A stretch of 64,000 nt of DNA from Micromonospora sp. C31 (GTDB taxonomy: Bacteria > Actinomycetota > Actinomycetes > Mycobacteriales > Micromonosporaceae): contig NZ_JAGPXN010000004.1 in the NCBI RefSeq assembly GCF_018070575.1, forward strand, positions 124,001 to 188,000, in the 5' to 3' direction. The notes beneath the pieces were generated by a model that saw only the letters and a list, made by a program, of their open reading frames with translations, made no database searches and was not told the origin of the DNA. Positions 31,871 to 40,038 of this stretch are shown piece by piece (positions within the stretch are counted from its first letter, which is position 1; every line of letters begins with the position of its first letter). A program made the position numbers and the translations under genes.

Positions 31871-33049
31871 GTGGTCGACGACCGGATCAGGGTGGCCATG
31901 CTGCACGGTCCCGGTCGCCCCGACGCCGACGGCGTCAGCGACTACGTGACGCACCTGGTCGAGGCGCTCGACGGCGTCGGCGTCGAGGCGACCCCCGTGC
32001 CGGTACGCCCGGACGGCGCCGGGGGACCGTGGCGGGCCGCCACCGCCCGGGCCGCTCGCCGGGTCCGCCAGTTGGCCCCCGATGTGGTGCACGTGCAGTT
32101 CGCCCCGTCGGCGTACCGGTTCTCGGGGCAGCCCGGACTGCTGCCGTGGCGGCTGCCCCGGCGGGTGCCGCTGGTCACCACCCTGCACGAGTACGGCTGG
32201 TGGGCCTGCCCCGGCTGGCTGCCGGGACGGCTCTGGTCGGCGGTGGAGCGGGCCCGCTGCTGGGACCGGGAGTCCGGCCGGCTGGTGCCGGCCAGCGCGG
32301 CCGTGATCGTCACGAACCCCGGCCACGGCGCCGTGGTGCACGCCCGCACCGGCCGGCCGGCCACCCACATCCCGATCGCCCCGAACGTCGTCGACCACGT
32401 CGGGGCGGCCACGTCGGGGGCCCGCCTGCGGCTGGAGCTGGGGCTGCCGGAGGGCGCGCCGCTGCTGGCCTTCTTCGGCTTCGTGCATCCGGTCAAGGGA
32501 CTGCGGTACCTGATCGAGGCGCTGCCCGAGCTGCGTCGCGACCATCCGGACCTGCGGCTGCTGGTGGTCGGCGGGTTCACCTCGCAGGCGCTGCCCGAGC
32601 GGGAGGCACAGGCGTTCCGCGCCGAGCTGACCGGGCTGGCGGACCGCTGCGGGGTGGCCGACGCGGTGACGTTCACCGGGCACCTGCCCGCCGAGCGGGT
32701 CTCCGCCGCGCTGCACGCCGCCGACGTGGCGGTGCTGCCGTTCACCACGGGGGTGAGCACGAAGAGCGGCGCCCTGCTCGCCGCGCTCGCGCACGGCGTG
32801 CCGACCGCGGCGACGGAGTCCGACGCCGGCGACGACGGGCCGCACCGCAGCGGGGCGGTCGCGGTGATCGGGGCCCGCCGGGACAGTGCGGCGATCGTGC
32901 GTACGGTCGGCAGGCTGCTCGCCGATCCGGTGCTGCGCCGCCGGCTCGCCGAGCGCGGGCGGGCCTTCGCCGCCGCGTACTCCTGGCCGAGGGTGGCCGC
33001 CGCGCACCGCGACCTCTACGCCCGGGCCCTGGGGCGCGCGGATGCCTGA
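31871..33049 (+). CDS. Glycosyltransferase family 4 (GT-B)
   Basis: A 392-residue GT-B enzyme. The N-terminal domain begins RVAMLHGPGRPDADGVSDYVTHLVEAL; the C-terminal nucleotide-sugar domain has LLAFFGFVHPVKGLRYLIEALPEL, VTFTGHLPAERVSAALHAADVAVLPF and a TKSGALLAALAHGVPTAAT segment where the EX7E motif usually lies. Acceptor and donor are unknown. It overlaps the next gene by 8 nt, so the pair probably builds one glycan. GTG at 31871 has GGGAGG 4 nt upstream. Confidence 0.88.
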   Translation: MVDDRIRVAMLHGPGRPDADGVSDYVTHLVEALDGVGVEATPVPVRPDGAGGPWRAATARAARRVRQLAPDVVHVQFAPSAYRFSGQPGLLPWRLPRRVPLVTTLHEYGWWACPGWLPGRLWSAVERARCWDRESGRLVPASAAVIVTNPGHGAVVHARTGRPATHIPIAPNVVDHVGAATSGARLRLELGLPEGAPLLAFFGFVHPVKGLRYLIEALPELRRDHPDLRLLVVGGFTSQALPEREAQAFRAELTGLADRCGVADAVTFTGHLPAERVSAALHAADVAVLPFTTGVSTKSGALLAALAHGVPTAATESDAGDDGPHRSGAVAVIGARRDSAAIVRTVGRLLADPVLRRRLAERGRAFAAAYSWPRVAAAHRDLYARALGRADA

Positions 33050-34031
33050 GAAGTACGCGGAGATCCTGGTGGTGGACCTGCTCGGCGGGATCGGCGACCT
33101 GCTGATGCTGCTGCCGGCGGTGCACGGGCTGGCCCGCCGCAACCCCGGTGCGCGGCTGCGGGTGCTCACCCACGCCCCCGGGGCGGACCTGGTGCGCGCC
33201 GACCCGACGGTCGCCGAGGTGCGCACTCCCCGGCACGCCGGACCGGGTGCCGAGCGGGAGGCGGTCGTCGCGGCGCTGGCGGCCACCCGGCCCGATCTGG
33301 CGGTCACCACCACCCGTTACGACGGCATCCCCGACCTGCTCGAATCCGGCGCCGGGCGGGCCGTGACGAACCTGTGGCGCGATCCGCCGCCGGAGCAGCC
33401 GGTGGGCGACCGCTACCTGGAGATCCTCTGCGCCGAGGGGCTGCTCGGCGCGGTCGACCGGGCCGCCCGACCCCGGGTGCGCCTCAGTGGCGCGGCCGGC
33501 CGGGCGGGGGAGCGGGCGGTGGCCCGGCTGGTGGGGGAGCCCCTGGCGCCGCCGGTGGTGCTCGTCACCGATGCGGGGATGGCGGTGAAACGCTGGCCGG
33601 ACCGGCGCTGGCGGGAACTGGCCCGCGCCCTGACCAGGCGCGGGCACCCCGTGCTCACCGTCGGCCCGGTGGACCCCGTCGCGCCGGTCGGGGTGCCGCT
33701 TCCCCGGGCCGACCTGCCGACCCTCGCCGGGCAGTTCGCGGCGGTCAGGCGGCGTGGTGGGGTGGTGGTCGGGCCGGACACCGGGCCGGTGCGCCTCGCC
33801 GCCGCGACCGGCGCCGGGACGGTGGCGCTGTTCGGCCCCACCGACGCCCGGCGGTACGGGATCGGCGGCGTCGACCTGCAGGGCCTGCCGGGGTGCGCGT
33901 ACCGGCGCCCCACCGCCATCACCGAGCAGCCCTGCTGGTGGGAGGCGCGCTGCCCGCTCGACGCGGCCGGCCCCGCGTGCATGGCCGACCTGGACGTGGC
34001 GGCCGTCCTCGCCGCCGTCACCGCCCGCTGA
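33042..34031 (+). CDS. Glycosyltransferase family 9 (heptosyltransferase-like)
   Basis: A 329-residue GT9 protein: ILVVDLLGGIGDLLMLLPAVHGLARRNPGARLRVLTH, VVLVTDAGMAVKRWPDRRWRELARAL, and the ADP-sugar site VVVGPDTGPVRLAAATGAGTVALFGPTDARRYG. In Gram-negatives this family adds heptose to lipid A core; in an actinobacterium the acceptor must differ. A C-terminal CAYRR, CWWEARCPLDAAGPACM stretch holds four cysteines, possibly structural. Start ATG lies inside the end of the GT4 gene. Confidence 0.88.
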   Translation: MPEKYAEILVVDLLGGIGDLLMLLPAVHGLARRNPGARLRVLTHAPGADLVRADPTVAEVRTPRHAGPGAEREAVVAALAATRPDLAVTTTRYDGIPDLLESGAGRAVTNLWRDPPPEQPVGDRYLEILCAEGLLGAVDRAARPRVRLSGAAGRAGERAVARLVGEPLAPPVVLVTDAGMAVKRWPDRRWRELARALTRRGHPVLTVGPVDPVAPVGVPLPRADLPTLAGQFAAVRRRGGVVVGPDTGPVRLAAATGAGTVALFGPTDARRYGIGGVDLQGLPGCAYRRPTAITEQPCWWEARCPLDAAGPACMADLDVAAVLAAVTAR

Positions 34032-34059
34032 GCTCGTACGGAGGCCCTCCGAGGCCGCG

Positions 34060-34078
34060 TCACGCGTCGCACGCGTGA
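34060..34078. terminator. 7-bp stem-loop after the GT9 gene
   Basis: tcacgcg (34060-34066) pairs with cgcgtga (34072-34078), loop tcgca, 29 nt after the stop codon. Confidence 0.5.
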
Positions 34079-34130
34079 TCTGGCGTGCCCCGTTTGCCGA
34101 GCCCACTGGCCTGCCCTAACCTTGTCGCGA

Positions 34131-34248
34131 CGAGGGGAGTACTTCCCACGAGCCATCCCGGTCAGTACGGCGTGCCCGGAGCACGCCTCGGGTGGCTGCC
34201 CACGAAAAGTGGGTGAAGGAGACCTCGAACATGACAGGGTGTTCGAGG
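34131..34248 (+). promoter_or_regulatory. yybP-ykoY manganese riboswitch controlling terC
   Basis: The conserved elements of the family are present in order: GGGGAGTA near 34134, GTCAGTACGG near 34161-34170 and GAAGGAGACCT near 34215-34225. cctcg at 34223-34227 can pair with cgagg at 34131-34135 (aptamer stem P1). As part of cctcgaaca (34223-34231) it can instead pair with tgttcgagg (34240-34248), whose last bases belong to the terC Shine-Dalgarno GAGGAGG (34245-34251). The two pairings exclude each other, so Mn2+ binding should free the ribosome site and turn on the exporter. Confidence 0.85.
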
Positions 34249-34255
34249 AGGCTCC

Positions 34256-35275
34256 ATGTCCGATCTGACATATCTTGCTGCCACTGGTTTTCAGTCGGTC
34301 GGTACCCCCACGCTCTGGGGCGTCACCATCGCCGCCGTGATCGCCCTGCTGGTGCTCGACTTCCTGGTCACCCGCCGCCCGCACGAGGTGTCGATGCGGG
34401 AGGCGCTGGGCTGGTCCGCGTTCTACATCGCCCTCCCGCTGGCCTTCGGTGCCTGGGTCTGGGCCCGCTTCGGCTCGAAGCAGGGCGTGGAGTACCTGAC
34501 CGGTTACCTGGTGGAGAAGTCCCTCTCGGTCGACAACCTGTTCGTCTTCATGCTGCTGCTGGCCGCGTTCGCGGTGCCGGCCGAGCTGGCCCAGCGGGCG
34601 CTGCTCTACGGCATCACCGGCGCGCTGGTGCTGCGCGCGGTCTTCATCGCCGTCGGCGCGGCGGCCCTGCAGACCCTGGACTTCGCCTTCCTGCTCTTCG
34701 CGATCATCCTGCTGCTCACGGCGGCGAAGCTGCTGCGCGACGCCCTTTCCGGGCACGAGCAGGAAGTCGACATCAGCAAGATGCGCTCGGTGCGGTTGTT
34801 GCGCAAGTTCATGCCGGTCACCGAGGAATACCACGGCCCGAAGATGGTCGTACGCCTCGCCGGCCGGCGTACGCTCACCCCGTTCGCCCTCGTGGTGACG
34901 GCGCTGCTCGCCACGGACATCGTCTTCGCCGTCGACTCCGTGCCGGCCGTCTACGGCATCACCGAGGACCCGTACCTGGTCTTCGCCACCAACGCGTTCG
35001 CCCTGCTGGGGCTGCGGGCGCTCTACTTCGTGCTGCACGCCGCGCTCAGCCGGCTGGTGCACCTCAGCTACGGTCTGGCGATCATCCTGGCGTTCATCGG
35101 CGTCAAGCTCGGCCTGCACTGGGCGCACGGCATCTGGAAGGGCGTGCCGGAGATCCCGACCCTCGCCTCCCTGGGCGTCATCATCGGTGTCCTGGTGATC
35201 GTCACCCTCACCAGCCTGCGCGCCACCGCCAAGGCCAGCGGGGACGAGAAGGAGATCGTGGTCGAGCGGCGTTGA
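34256..35275 (+). CDS. terC: TerC family membrane protein, probable manganese exporter
   Basis: A 339-residue TerC/Alx-type membrane protein with about nine hydrophobic segments. The conserved acidic motifs are present: GYLVEKSLSVDNLFVF and VTALLATDIVFAVDSVPAVYGITEDPYLVFATNAFALLGLRALYF. The upstream Mn2+ riboswitch supports a role in manganese efflux or metalation of exported proteins rather than tellurium resistance as such. ATG at 34256 follows GAGGAGG by 4-5 nt. Confidence 0.94.
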   Translation: MSDLTYLAATGFQSVGTPTLWGVTIAAVIALLVLDFLVTRRPHEVSMREALGWSAFYIALPLAFGAWVWARFGSKQGVEYLTGYLVEKSLSVDNLFVFMLLLAAFAVPAELAQRALLYGITGALVLRAVFIAVGAAALQTLDFAFLLFAIILLLTAAKLLRDALSGHEQEVDISKMRSVRLLRKFMPVTEEYHGPKMVVRLAGRRTLTPFALVVTALLATDIVFAVDSVPAVYGITEDPYLVFATNAFALLGLRALYFVLHAALSRLVHLSYGLAIILAFIGVKLGLHWAHGIWKGVPEIPTLASLGVIIGVLVIVTLTSLRATAKASGDEKEIVVERR

Positions 35276-35486
35276 CGCGTCACCCGACGCGGTGCGGTTC
35301 CGCCCGACCGCGTCTCGCCGCGCCACCCGGCTGGTACGACTGACGGGTGGCGATCGGGTCGCCGGGCTGCCGGGCCGGCTCCGATCCGCGGAGCCGGCCC
35401 CGCCGCCGGGGCGGACCGACCCGTCAGTACCCGGCGGCACCATGCCCGACGCGGTGCTGGCGGCCGGATCGGACGGAGGTGGTGTG

Positions 35487-35879
35487 GTGGACGAGGCCCT
35501 GCGGGCGCGGTCGGCGCGGGAGGTGTTCGACGACCATCTGCGGCTGGCCGGAGAGCACCGGTTCGCGGAGGACCTGGCGCGCAACGTGTCGCCGTCGTGC
35601 GTGGTCCTGGAACGACGCGGCGTGTTCCGCGGGCACGCGGGCGTGGGCGAGTTGGCACGCCTGTTGGAGGAGGAACTGCCCGGCGCCCGGTACGTGTACA
35701 CCAACCGCCTGGTCGAGGACCGGGTGGCGTTCCTGGAGTGGACGGCGCAGATCGAGGGCGTACAGGTTCGCGACGGGGCGGACTCGTTCCTCATCGAGCA
35801 GGGCTGGATCGTCGCCCAGACCATCCACTACACGCTGGAACGGATCGACGACGAAGCGGACCGGCCCGCCGTTCCGTGA
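35487..35879 (+). CDS. NTF2-like/SnoaL-fold protein
   Basis: A 130-residue protein of the NTF2-like cone-shaped fold: DEALRARSAREVFDDHLRLAGEHRFAEDLARNVSPSCVVLERRGVFRGHAGVGELARLLEEELP, then ending in VQVRDGADSFLIEQGWIVAQTIHYTLE. Members act as small isomerases, hydrolases or ligand-binding subunits; no catalytic residue can be assigned. Two adjacent GTG codons (35484, 35487) follow GGAGG; the second has better spacing (7 nt). Monocistronic. Confidence 0.75.
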   Translation: MDEALRARSAREVFDDHLRLAGEHRFAEDLARNVSPSCVVLERRGVFRGHAGVGELARLLEEELPGARYVYTNRLVEDRVAFLEWTAQIEGVQVRDGADSFLIEQGWIVAQTIHYTLERIDDEADRPAVP

Positions 35880-36027
35880 GAGCCGCGGGGCGGGTCCCGG
35901 CCGCCGCCGGGCCTGCGCGGCGGCTATCTCGGCTATGCCGCCTTCCTGCCGTACAACGGCACCGGGCACGCCTCCGCCGGGACGTAGGCCGGCGGCGGCC
36001 GGTCGCGACCGGCCGCCGGCCGCGGCG

Positions 36028-36165
36028 TCAGCGCCTGGGCCGGCGTGCCTCGGGCCACTGGCCGCCGAGCCGCTCGATGCGCCCCTGCTTGTGCTCGACG
36101 CGCCGGCGCTGCCGGGGCGTGAGCTGCCTGCGGCCGCTCTGCCGCAGGTAGGGCGCAGCGGGCAT
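36028..36165 (-). CDS. Small basic protein
   Basis: A 45-residue, strongly basic frame with G/C-biased codons, containing PYLRQSGRRQLTPRQRRRVEHK and ending EARRPRR. QLTPRQRRR-type short proteins recur in actinobacterial genomes in my recollection, but no function is known to me. No Shine-Dalgarno precedes the ATG, and a longer reading cannot be excluded. The remaining 35880-36237 region shows only a possible gene fragment on the plus strand. Confidence 0.45.
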   Translation of the reverse strand: MPAAPYLRQSGRRQLTPRQRRRVEHKQGRIERLGGQWPEARRPRR

Positions 36166-36237
36166 GGCCGGCCGGCCGAGCGCTGAATCGTCAGTCCCGC
36201 CACGTTTGTCACGCCCCGGGGTGGGAACGGGGCCGCA

Positions 36238-37539
36238 ATGACGAAACCTCGTGTGGTGATCGTGGGGGCCGGGTTCGCCGGTTACCACGCGGCGAAGACG
36301 TTGAGCCGGCTGGCCCGGGGCCGGGCCGAGATCGTGGTGCTGAACTCCACCGACTACTTCCTCTACCTGCCGCTGCTGCCCGAGGTGGCCGCCGGCGTGG
36401 TCGAGCCCCGGCGGGTCTCGGTACCGCTGACCGGGACGCTCGACGGGGTGCGGGTGCTGATCGGCGAGGCCGACCAGGTCGACCTGCAGAACCGCTGGGT
36501 CGGCTTCACCCAGCCGGAGGGGGACCGCAACCGCATCGCGTACGACCGGCTGGTGCTGGCCGTGGGCAGCGTCAACAAGCTGCTGCCGATCCCCGGCGTC
36601 ACCGAGTACGCCCACGGCTTCCGCGGCCTGCCCGAGGCCCTCTACCTGCACGACCACGTCGTGCGCCAGATCGAGCTGGCCGAGCAGACCGACGATCCGG
36701 CCGAGCAGCAGGCGCGTGCCACCTTCGTGGTCGTCGGCGCCGGCTACACCGGAACCGAGGTGGCCGCGCACGGCCAGCTCTTCACCGACGAACTGGTCTC
36801 CCAGCGCCCCCGGCTCAAGATCCGCCCCAAGTGGCTGCTGCTCGACGTCGCGCCCCGGGTACTGCCCGAGCTGGACAAACGGATGTCGGAGACCGCCGAC
36901 CGGGTGCTGCGCCGCCGGGGCGTGGACGTGCGGATGGGCACCTCGGTGGCCGTCGCCACCGCCGACGGGGTCACCCTCACCGACGGCGACTACGTGCCCA
37001 CCTGCACCCTGGTCTGGTGCGTCGGCGTGCGTCCCGACCCGTTCGTCGCCGAGCTGGGGCTGCGCACCGAGCGGGGCCGCCTGGTCGTCGACGAGTACCT
37101 CGGCGTCCCCGGCTTCCCCGAGGTGTACGCCTGCGGCGACGCCGCCGCCGTACCCGACCTCACCCGACCCGGACAGATCTGCACCATGACGGCGCAGCAC
37201 GCGCAGCGGCAGGGCAAGCTGGCCGCGCACAACATCGCCGCCTCCTACGGGCAGGGGCAGCGCCGACCGTACAAGCACCACGACCTGGGCTGGGTGGTCG
37301 ACCTGGGCGGCCGGGACGCGGCGGCGAACCCGCTGAAGGTGTCGCTGTCCGGGTTGCCCGCCAAGGTGGTCACCCGCGGCTACCACCTGCTGGCGATGCC
37401 CGGCAACCGGATGCGGGTGGGCGCCGACTGGATGCTCGACGCCGCCCTGCCGCGCCCGGCCGTGCAGCTCGGCCTGGTCCCGGCCAACGCCGTCCCGCTG
37501 GAGAGCTCCTCGCCCGAGCTGGCCGTCCGGGCACGCTGA
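36238..37539 (+). CDS. Type II NADH dehydrogenase (NDH-2-like FAD oxidoreductase)
   Basis: A 433-residue membrane-associated flavoprotein passing electrons from NADH to quinone without proton pumping. FAD site VVIVGAGFAGYHAAKTL (residues 6-22), the NADH site FVVVGAGYTGTEVAAHGQ, VYACGDAAAVPD for the second FAD contact, and the quinone-side QHAQRQGKLAAHNI are intact. ATG at 36238 lacks a clear Shine-Dalgarno. Divergent from the small basic gene, otherwise monocistronic. Confidence 0.9.
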   Translation: MTKPRVVIVGAGFAGYHAAKTLSRLARGRAEIVVLNSTDYFLYLPLLPEVAAGVVEPRRVSVPLTGTLDGVRVLIGEADQVDLQNRWVGFTQPEGDRNRIAYDRLVLAVGSVNKLLPIPGVTEYAHGFRGLPEALYLHDHVVRQIELAEQTDDPAEQQARATFVVVGAGYTGTEVAAHGQLFTDELVSQRPRLKIRPKWLLLDVAPRVLPELDKRMSETADRVLRRRGVDVRMGTSVAVATADGVTLTDGDYVPTCTLVWCVGVRPDPFVAELGLRTERGRLVVDEYLGVPGFPEVYACGDAAAVPDLTRPGQICTMTAQHAQRQGKLAAHNIAASYGQGQRRPYKHHDLGWVVDLGGRDAAANPLKVSLSGLPAKVVTRGYHLLAMPGNRMRVGADWMLDAALPRPAVQLGLVPANAVPLESSSPELAVRAR

Positions 37540-37591
37540 CCCGAGCCGGCGGTGCTCATCCGGGGGCGACGACGTCGTCGGGTGCTGCGCC

Positions 37592-38386
37592 TCAGCGCGT
37601 GGCGAGGGCGGCGTCGGTGGCGGGACGGGCACCGGCGACGAACGCGTCCAGGGCCGCGCCGTGCAGCACGCCGCCGGGCACCGGGTCCCGTGCGGCCCGG
37701 GCGGACAGCCGGGCCACCGGCAGCCGCCCGGGGCGTGCCGCGGCGGCGAACACCACGTTGCCGTACCGCCGCCCGCGCAGCATCCGGCGGTCGGCGACCA
37801 GGCAGACGTCGGCGAGGACCTCCCGCAGGGTGGCCGCGTGGACCCGGGCGAGGACCAGCGGCGGCAGGTCGGTCACGTTGACCAGGAGTACGCCGTCGGG
37901 CCGCAGCGTCCGGGCCACCTCGGTGACGAACTCGACGCTGCGTACGTGAGCGGGCATCCGCGCCGCCCGGTAGATGTCGGCCAGCACCAGGTCGTAACCG
38001 GCCGAGGGCGCCCGGCTGAGCGCGTCGCGGGCGTCGGCCACCCGCACGTCGACGTCGGCGGGTGGCGCCGGCAACTCCCGGGCCACCAGGTCGACCACGG
38101 CCGGGTCGCGTTCCACGACCAGCTGCGGCGAGCCGGGCCGGGTGGCGGCCACGTAGCGGGGCAGGGTCAGCGCGCCGCCGCCGAGGTGCAGCACGTCCAG
38201 CGGGCGGCCGGGCGGCGCCGCCAGGTCGACCACGGCCGCCATCCGACGCACGTACTCGAAATGCAGGTGACGGGGGTCGGAAACGTCCACGTAGGACTGC
38301 TCGACGCCGGCGGCGAGGAGCGTACGCCCGGTGGGGCGGATCGGGTCGACGACCAGCTCCAGGCGGTGCGCGTCGGAGGGGTCCAT
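37592..38386 (-). CDS. Spermidine-synthase-like SAM-dependent methyltransferase fold protein
   Basis: A 264-residue protein of the spermidine synthase/methyltransferase superfamily: GVEQSYVDVSDPRHLHFEYVRRM, glycine motif VLHLGGGALTLPRYVAA, VVERDPAVVDLVARELPAP, VADARDALSRAPSAGYDLVLADIYRAA. The aminopropyl-transfer Asp of true spermidine synthases appears as the D in LADIYRAA, so polyamine synthesis is possible but not certain. ATG at 38386 has TAACGT 6 nt upstream and no Shine-Dalgarno. Confidence 0.82.
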   Translation of the reverse strand: MDPSDAHRLELVVDPIRPTGRTLLAAGVEQSYVDVSDPRHLHFEYVRRMAAVVDLAAPPGRPLDVLHLGGGALTLPRYVAATRPGSPQLVVERDPAVVDLVARELPAPPADVDVRVADARDALSRAPSAGYDLVLADIYRAARMPAHVRSVEFVTEVARTLRPDGVLLVNVTDLPPLVLARVHAATLREVLADVCLVADRRMLRGRRYGNVVFAAAARPGRLPVARLSARAARDPVPGGVLHGAALDAFVAGARPATDAALATR

Positions 38387-38392
38387 CCCGGC

Positions 38393-38398
38393 ACGTTA
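38393..38398 (-). promoter_or_regulatory. -10 box of a probable leaderless promoter
   Basis: TAACGT on the minus strand, 6 nt before the ATG at 38386. The -35 region falls inside the CGAGC repeat. Confidence 0.5.
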
Positions 38399-38399
38399 G

Positions 38400-38427
38400 C
38401 CGAGCCGAGCCGAGCCGAGCCGAGCCG
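38400..38427. repeat. Pentanucleotide repeat (CGAGC)5
   Basis: cgagc is repeated five times at 38401-38425, preceded by a c and followed by cg. It occupies the spacer and -35 position of the promoter at 38393-38398. Confidence 0.8.
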
Positions 38428-38469
38428 GGGCGGGCCGGCGGGAGGATGCCCCGCCGGCCCGCGCGCCGG

Positions 38470-39450
38470 TCAGCCGGCTGCCATCCCGGCGCCCGCCTCG
38501 TCGATCGCGTCGTCGACGGCGTGGGCGAGGTCCACGTCCATCGCGGTCACGGCGCCGGCCTGCCGGGACCGTACGGTCAGCACGGCGGTGCCCGGGTCCG
38601 GGCGGCCGATCCGCGGGCCGCGGCCGGTCTCCTGCCGCAGCTGGTCGATCCGGTCCAGGACCCGGTCCAGGTTGTCCGCCGGCAGCTCCACCGTCCGGGT
38701 CAGCGCGTCGCCGTCGCCGGACCAGTACGGCAGCTCGCCGAGCGCCTCCCGCAGGTCCGCGTCGCTGAGCGGGGGTGTCGCGCCGGCCGCGCCGACCACC
38801 CCGCCACCGGCGGGCGGCGGCTCCAGCAGGTCCCGTAGGCCGTCGGGCACGTGCAGCGACTCGACCAGGTCGCCGTCGTGGTCGGCCAGTGCCGCCACGG
38901 TCGCCTCCGCCTGGTAGCGGGCCTGCTCCGCGGTACGGCCGCTGATCCGGCCCACCTCGGCCAGGAAGCCCGGCAGGTCCTGCCGGCGCCGGATGCCGTC
39001 CACCGGTACGACGTCGTGCAGCTTGCTGGGCACGGCCGCCAGCAGCCGCTGGCGCTCCGCCTCGCCCAGGGCGAACGCGAGGACCAGCACGGTCGACTCG
39101 ACCCCCACCTTGGCGGTGCGGAAGTCCGCCCCGGTACGGCGGACGACGTCGTCGACCAGCGCGTGATAGCCCAGCGGAGTCCCGCCCGGCGCGCCCGACC
39201 CCCGGTCGGGCAGGGGGCGGGGGGACTCCGGCACCCCCGCCGGTGGCGGGGCCGGCCCGCCGCGGGTGCTGTCCGGCTTGTGGCGGCTGCCGGCCGGCGG
39301 CGGGCCGGCGCGCTTGCCCTGCTCCAGGTGGGTGAGCTGCTTGGAGGCGCTCAGGCTGGCCCCCGTCTCGCTGGCCTGCATGCCGCGCTCGCGGGCCTGA
39401 CGGGCCAGCGCGCGGCGGCGCTGGTTGTCGCCCTCCATCTGCTTGCGCAT
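38470..39450 (-). CDS. DUF2267 protein with C-terminal pterin-dehydratase-like domain
   Basis: A 326-residue fusion. Residues 1-45 are charged and helical, 46-92 a Pro/Gly linker, about 93-212 a DUF2267-like domain (YHALVDDVVRRTGADFRTAKVGVESTVLVLAFAL, then FLAEVGRISGRTAEQARYQAEATVAALA). About 228-316 resembles pterin-4a-carbinolamine dehydratase: LSDADLREALGELPYWSGDGDALTRTVEL, then AVTAMDVDLAHAVDDAI. The catalytic HH pair of that family is replaced by GRGPR, so dehydratase activity is unlikely. ATG at 39450 has GAGGT about 7 nt upstream. Confidence 0.65.
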   Translation of the reverse strand: MRKQMEGDNQRRRALARQARERGMQASETGASLSASKQLTHLEQGKRAGPPPAGSRHKPDSTRGGPAPPPAGVPESPRPLPDRGSGAPGGTPLGYHALVDDVVRRTGADFRTAKVGVESTVLVLAFALGEAERQRLLAAVPSKLHDVVPVDGIRRRQDLPGFLAEVGRISGRTAEQARYQAEATVAALADHDGDLVESLHVPDGLRDLLEPPPAGGGVVGAAGATPPLSDADLREALGELPYWSGDGDALTRTVELPADNLDRVLDRIDQLRQETGRGPRIGRPDPGTAVLTVRSRQAGAVTAMDVDLAHAVDDAIDEAGAGMAAG

Positions 39451-39653
39451 GGTGACACCTCGCTTCCGCTGGTGTTCCCTCGCTTCCGCCGGTCGCCTTC
39501 CCGTCGTCGCCGGCACCGAAACGGACGCCGGCGGCCGGGCCGCAGGCGCTCCGGCGGAGCTTCATCCGGCGGGGGTGAGGGTCGGTCACCCGGCGGGAGC
39601 CGACGATCGCAGCGGACCGGAGAACTTCCGAGAACGCGGAAGGACAGGTCGTG

Positions 39654-39968
39654 ATGAAGAGGATCGTCGAGATCGTTCCCGCCCGACCCGGCTGGTACGC
39701 CCGCTGGCGCCTCTCGCCCGAGGACACCCGCTGCTATCCGGTGAGCCTGTGGGCGTTGCTGGAGGAGGGCGACGGCTCTGGCCGAGAGGTGGTGGGGGTG
39801 GACTGCGTCGGGCAGTGGCCCGGGGCGGACGACAACGAGGCGGGTGGGGTGTTCGTCCGCTATCTCTTCCAGACTCCCGACTCGGGGCCGCCGGAGGACG
39901 CCGAGCCGCCGACGACGCGGCAACTGCGGACGACCGGGCCCCGGCTGCAACCACTCACCGCACCCTGA
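39654..39968 (+). CDS. Conserved-looking hypothetical protein
   Basis: A 104-residue soluble protein (MKRIVEIVPARPGWYARWRL, VSLWALLEEGD, FVRYLFQ) with clear coding bias and AAGGA 9 nt before the ATG (6 nt before an adjacent GTG at 39651). It has no recognised domain. Divergent from the DUF2267 fusion gene. Confidence 0.65.
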   Translation: MKRIVEIVPARPGWYARWRLSPEDTRCYPVSLWALLEEGDGSGREVVGVDCVGQWPGADDNEAGGVFVRYLFQTPDSGPPEDAEPPTTRQLRTTGPRLQPLTAP

Positions 39969-40038
39969 CCCTCACTCCGGCCCCCGGCCCCTGGTCCCAG
40001 GGTCGGGGGCCACCCCTCGCCGCCGGGCAGCCCCGACC

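Noticed and set aside
30059-33313. 1084-codon open frame on the minus strand
   Set aside because: It crosses the DUF2267, CoA-transferase and GT4 genes in other frames and is rich in Arg/Gly/Pro; it is a by-product of extreme G/C third-position bias.
34256-35275. Tellurium resistance determinant
   Set aside because: TerC homology alone does not show this; the Mn2+ riboswitch and absence of other ter genes point to manganese.
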